Shown piece after piece: positions 60,959 through 64,000 of a stretch of DNA of 64,000 bases. The stretch spans positions 62,001 through 126,000 of the forward strand of contig CAJNYU010002278.1 in assembly GCA_905331475.1 (NCBI GenBank), given 5' to 3'. The stretch's first letter is position 1; the number at the start of each line of letters is the position of its first letter. The notes below the pieces were generated by a model that searched no databases, was not told where the DNA came from, and saw only the letters and a list, made by a program, of their open reading frames with translations. Position numbers and translations under genes: made by a program. The DNA is from Rotaria socialis (Eukaryota; Rotifera; Eurotatoria; Philodinida; Philodinidae).

Positions 60959-62291
60959 CAGTCGAGTCCGCTCATAAGAGCGCAGTCGGGGTTTCTAAAA
61001 ATGGCTCTTATATCCGGACCGCTCCTTTATCCGAACTATATGTAAAACAGTGCAAAAATTGTTTCTTGTCAACATTTATCAAGTAGTACATAGACATACA
61101 TACATTTACTTAAAGAAATCCGTAATTTTACTTTGAGTACGATTAATTAAAGCGTTCTTTTCGATCATTTCTTCGATATCATAATATGAATTATACTCTG
61201 TAAAATTCTCTTCCAAATACTTGCGAACCATCGAAAGATGCATCGGTGCATCTTTATGAGAGACACCTGGTATCGATTCATAAGAAATTCCGGCTTCTTC
61301 TTCTAAACCGGCTATCCCTTGTCGATATAGTTTCACTGAATCGGAAATTTCGTCATCCGTGAGATTTCCAAAACATTCCGCTTCCTTATCACAATCGACG
61401 AACGCCTCGAAATCTTCTTCTTGTATGGCTTCACAGAATTCCGACACATCCAAAACCATCTGCATTTCGTTCACGTTGCTAATTTTGTCGATAACCGGAA
61501 AACCGGCTTTTCGAAAACAGTTTTCGATCGTAGCGGGCGAAAAGAGAAACCAAGCTCGTTTGAGCATATGCAACGCTTTTAAAATATCGATCGATTTTGC
61601 ATAATCGATTATCGACGTGCCATCATTGACTACTTGAAGCATTTTTCTCATAATTTGAGTGCGATAACGCGCCTTCGCCGTACGAATGATACCTTAATCC
61701 AAAGGCTGGATTGAGGATGTCGTGTTCGGCGGCATAAAAATGATTTTTATGTTCTTCAACGCTTCATCGGTCTTATGACAGGTGGCGTTATCGGCGAAAA
61801 GAAGGATTTTTCGATTACCCAATTCTCGATCGAATTTTTGCAGAATATCTGACCAAATCCTACTTGTCATCCAAGCGTTTTTGCTGCTGTAGTACGACAA
61901 CGGGGGTCGAGCTTTCTTGAAACAACGCGGATTTTTGAATTTTCCAATTGCATATGCCTACTTTTCGGTTCCCGTAGAATTGCACAAAAAAAGGACAGTT
62001 ACTAGATCTATCGGTGTTTTACCACCAGTAAGATGACTGTCGGCGACAGCCAGAGTGCCCGATGGTGCAGCTTTGTAGTAAAATAGATTAAAAGGCTCTT
62101 TTATACGGACTAAAATCACAGAAACGCACCAAAACACAGCTCTTACAAGCGGACCGCTCCTTTATCCGAGGCTCTCATAAGCGGACTTTGTCAGCACGTA
62201 AAACACTGGAGGAAAAAACAGGGGAATTCGAAAACGGCTCTTAAAAGCGGACCGCTCCCTTATCCGGAGCTCTTATAAGTGAACTCAACTG
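60959..62291 (-). mobile_element. Decayed Tigger/pogo-family DNA transposon
   Basis: Ends are inverted copies: CAGTCGAGTCCGCTCATAAG at 60959 and, on the other strand from 62291, CAGTTGAGTTCACTTATAAG, matching pogo/Tigger-type termini (CAGTTGAGT...). TA follows the right end, but the left flank reads CA, so the duplication has mutated. Three copies of a subterminal motif, GCTCTTAnAAGCGGACCGCTC with CTTTATCCG, lie near 61005, 62145 and 62240 and may be transposase binding sites. The element is 1333 bp, shorter than needed for a full transposase. Confidence 0.9.
61106..62104 (-). pseudogene. Tigger-like DDE transposase remnant
   Basis: Translation on the minus strand follows the DDE_1 domain from NLFYYKAAPSGTLAV through VTVLFLCNSTGTEK, KNPRCFKKARP, ILLFADNATCH (second catalytic Asp) and FMPPNTTSSIQPLD (third Asp) to the C-terminal ITDFFK. 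Two in-frame stops break it, one after GTEK (about 61958) and one just after QPLD (about 61694). The N-terminal DNA-binding CENPB-type helices and the first catalytic Asp are missing. It cannot make an active enzyme. Confidence 0.9.
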
Positions 62292-63902
62292 TACTATTTA
62301 TTGAAATAACTATCGTTATTTGTGAGAAGTATATCGGGCTTGTGTTTCCAGATAATTTACATTTTAAATACATATTGATTGATATAGCACTGTTTTGAGG
62401 ATGAGAGTATTTGTAATTTGAATAACTGTCTATAATAATTATGTTATTGCTAGTTACTTTTTCTGGCCTTGTTTTATTCATTTTGTTATACGTGTCACTA
62501 AATTAGTGAACAAAAATGTGTTGTTGCAATAAAATGGTTTGACTTTTGACAATTCAGTAAAGTCATGGAATGATATCGACCATAGGTTAAATTTGTTTTT
62601 GCATATTATAAGTCGATCTGGTTTACTCATACTACAGATCATAAAAAATACAGAAAACAAACAACTAATATCTCTGTAAGATTTATATGAGGGCTCGTAT
62701 ATGTATTTAAATCAATTTAGTCTAGCGCTTCCAGATGTATGTCAATTGAGTTATTGAATATTTCAGTAAAGATTTTAATTCTTGACAATGAATATTAGTT
62801 TTTACCTATATCTAGCAACTGGTCGTCGTTTCACTTCGATTGACTACTTTTTAGAAATACATCTGGAATATAAAAAAAATATGCCAATTAAATCAAAAAT
62901 TTTCTTACAATAGTGCAACATATCTCAAATAAAGTATTTCAACAATGCACTAGTGAAATAAATTGGAAAAAACAGATATTAAAACTCAATAAGTTTGAGA
63001 CGAAAGAAAGAAATTCTATTCATCTCTTTTAATAGCTACAGATAAATGTATTCACAACAAAAACTATGGTGATCTGAAAGAGCAGAATTCATAATACTAA
63101 AAATTATAGTATAACACCATTGCTGCTATAAGATTCGGGTGAACCCATGCTCTAAATTTGTTGTTTTCAAAACCAGTTCAGAAAATTTGCCAATGGCGGA
63201 ATGCAATAATGATAGACTAGTGATTAGAAAACGACAGTGTGGTTTCAAAAGATTAGCACGCACGTATTGGGAAACAAAAATTACAAGATAGGTTTATACA
63301 GATCGCACGATAACAACAAAGAATCGAGGGCGTGAGTGTGGGTGCCGACGTAGTGGCACCCATATCCACGCGCTCTACAATGGTTTGGTTTTCATTTCAT
63401 AGGTCGTCGTCTATGTCGAATTGCTAGACTTTATGTTACACGTAATCCGTGTCGCCAATGTTCAAAGAAAATGTTTATACGAAGGAATATCCTTCTGGTT
63501 TGGAAGATGTTCGTCAATTGTTTAAATAAGCGAGTATGGAGTTTTTTAAACAAAACATGGAATCGATTCCATTGCTAAGGCTAAATAGATAATTGTATAG
63601 TTTTCTTCAACTTAACGATATTTATAGGAGTAAACATCCAGGTGAAATAATTAAGTAAAACATATAAACTAATTGCACTCAACTAACTTTCTGCATCGAA
63701 AATGATATTTAAGGATCTGAATATTTGTTTCTAATTGCAAAACATGAGTTTAGCAGTGGCTTTCAAAAACTTATGTTTTCTTCATGCTAAAGTTCGATAT
63801 GAAATGAAAAACTAATACAAAATTGATTTTATTAGAGAATCATGCCGCAAAGAAACTTTGAAAAGAGTAATATTTAAGTCATCGATTTTTATTTTAAATA
63901 AC
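62292..63902. other. Intergenic, one unassigned open stretch
   Basis: Mostly AT-rich and empty. A plus frame from a TTTCATAG acceptor-like site (63402) to about 63579 includes CRQCSKKMF and lacks an ATG; it could be a gene fragment or chance. Confidence 0.4.
63325..63375. repeat. Imperfect hairpin with GTGTGGGTGCC arm
   Basis: GAGGGCGTGAGTGTGGGTGCC pairs with GGCACCCATATCCACGCGCTC around a 9-base loop (17 of 21 positions complementary). Confidence 0.75.
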
Positions 63903-64000
63903 TTAGAATTCCCAACTGAATTTAACGCATAGGACTTCTGCATGATCTTGCTCATATGCTTTAACATATATATCATATTGCCCATCGGGTGCTACCTCAG
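63903..64000 (-). CDS. 3' end of an unidentified gene (partial)
   Basis: Only the last 32 codons are in the window. The frame reads EVAPDGQYDIYVKAYEQDHA and then ends KFSWEF before TAA. Composition looks coding and the frame is open to the window edge; no family recognised. Confidence 0.45.
   Translation of the reverse strand, partial: EVAPDGQYDIYVKAYEQDHAEVLCVKFSWEF

Overview
The window is animal nuclear DNA. It is AT-rich, its genes are split by many short introns (often 45-70 bp, GT...AG), and the conserved genes encode clear metazoan orthologues. Lineage-type families (an F-box/LRR-like gene, B-box plus coiled-coil genes, an R-S-ExE ADP-ribosyltransferase), short introns and TGTGGG-type motifs all point to a bdelloid rotifer. 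The fairly long intergenic stretches and decayed transposons fit a Rotaria-like genome better than a very compact Adineta-like one; this placement is inference. All gene models were assembled by hand from splice sites and reading frame; exon phases were checked arithmetically for the multi-exon genes.

Layout. 0.5-7 kb: a small ZAD-like Cys protein (-), CDC73/parafibromin (+, 11 exons) and a KChIP/neuronal-calcium-sensor-like protein with worn-out EF-hand loops (-, 6 exons). 7-25 kb is gene-poor and repeat-rich: an F-box gene (-), a foldback AT repeat next to an N, a MITE with ~49-bp inverted ends, a truncated B-box gene (+), two GTAC-rich clusters, a Tc1/mariner-type MITE with TA duplication, and a >2-kb satellite with a 93-bp period.

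25-41 kb is a block of conserved genes: NDUFA9 of respiratory complex I (-, 10 exons), a PTPRR/PTPN5/PTPN7-type tyrosine phosphatase with membrane anchor and kinase-interaction motif (-), FGFR1OP2/SIKE (-, 5 exons) and, divergently, WDPCP/fritz (+, 2 exons).

42-47 kb holds an ADP-ribosyltransferase followed on the same strand by an ADP-ribosylglycohydrolase. These are a writer and an eraser of the same modification; the splice phases permit, but do not prove, one fused transcript. 48-57 kb is CLEC16A (-, 24 exons, ~1018 aa) with a complete LRR transmembrane receptor gene nested antisense in one intron, its stop codon lying inside the next CLEC16A exon. RPL17 follows only ~210 bp upstream of the CLEC16A start.

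58-64 kb has a full-length B-box/coiled-coil/beta-propeller gene (-), a poly-C/N sequence problem, a dead Tigger/pogo transposon with inverted ends, and the 3' end of a further minus-strand gene running off the window. No CRISPR, prokaryotic operon or viral genes were seen, and no tRNA or rRNA gene was recognised.
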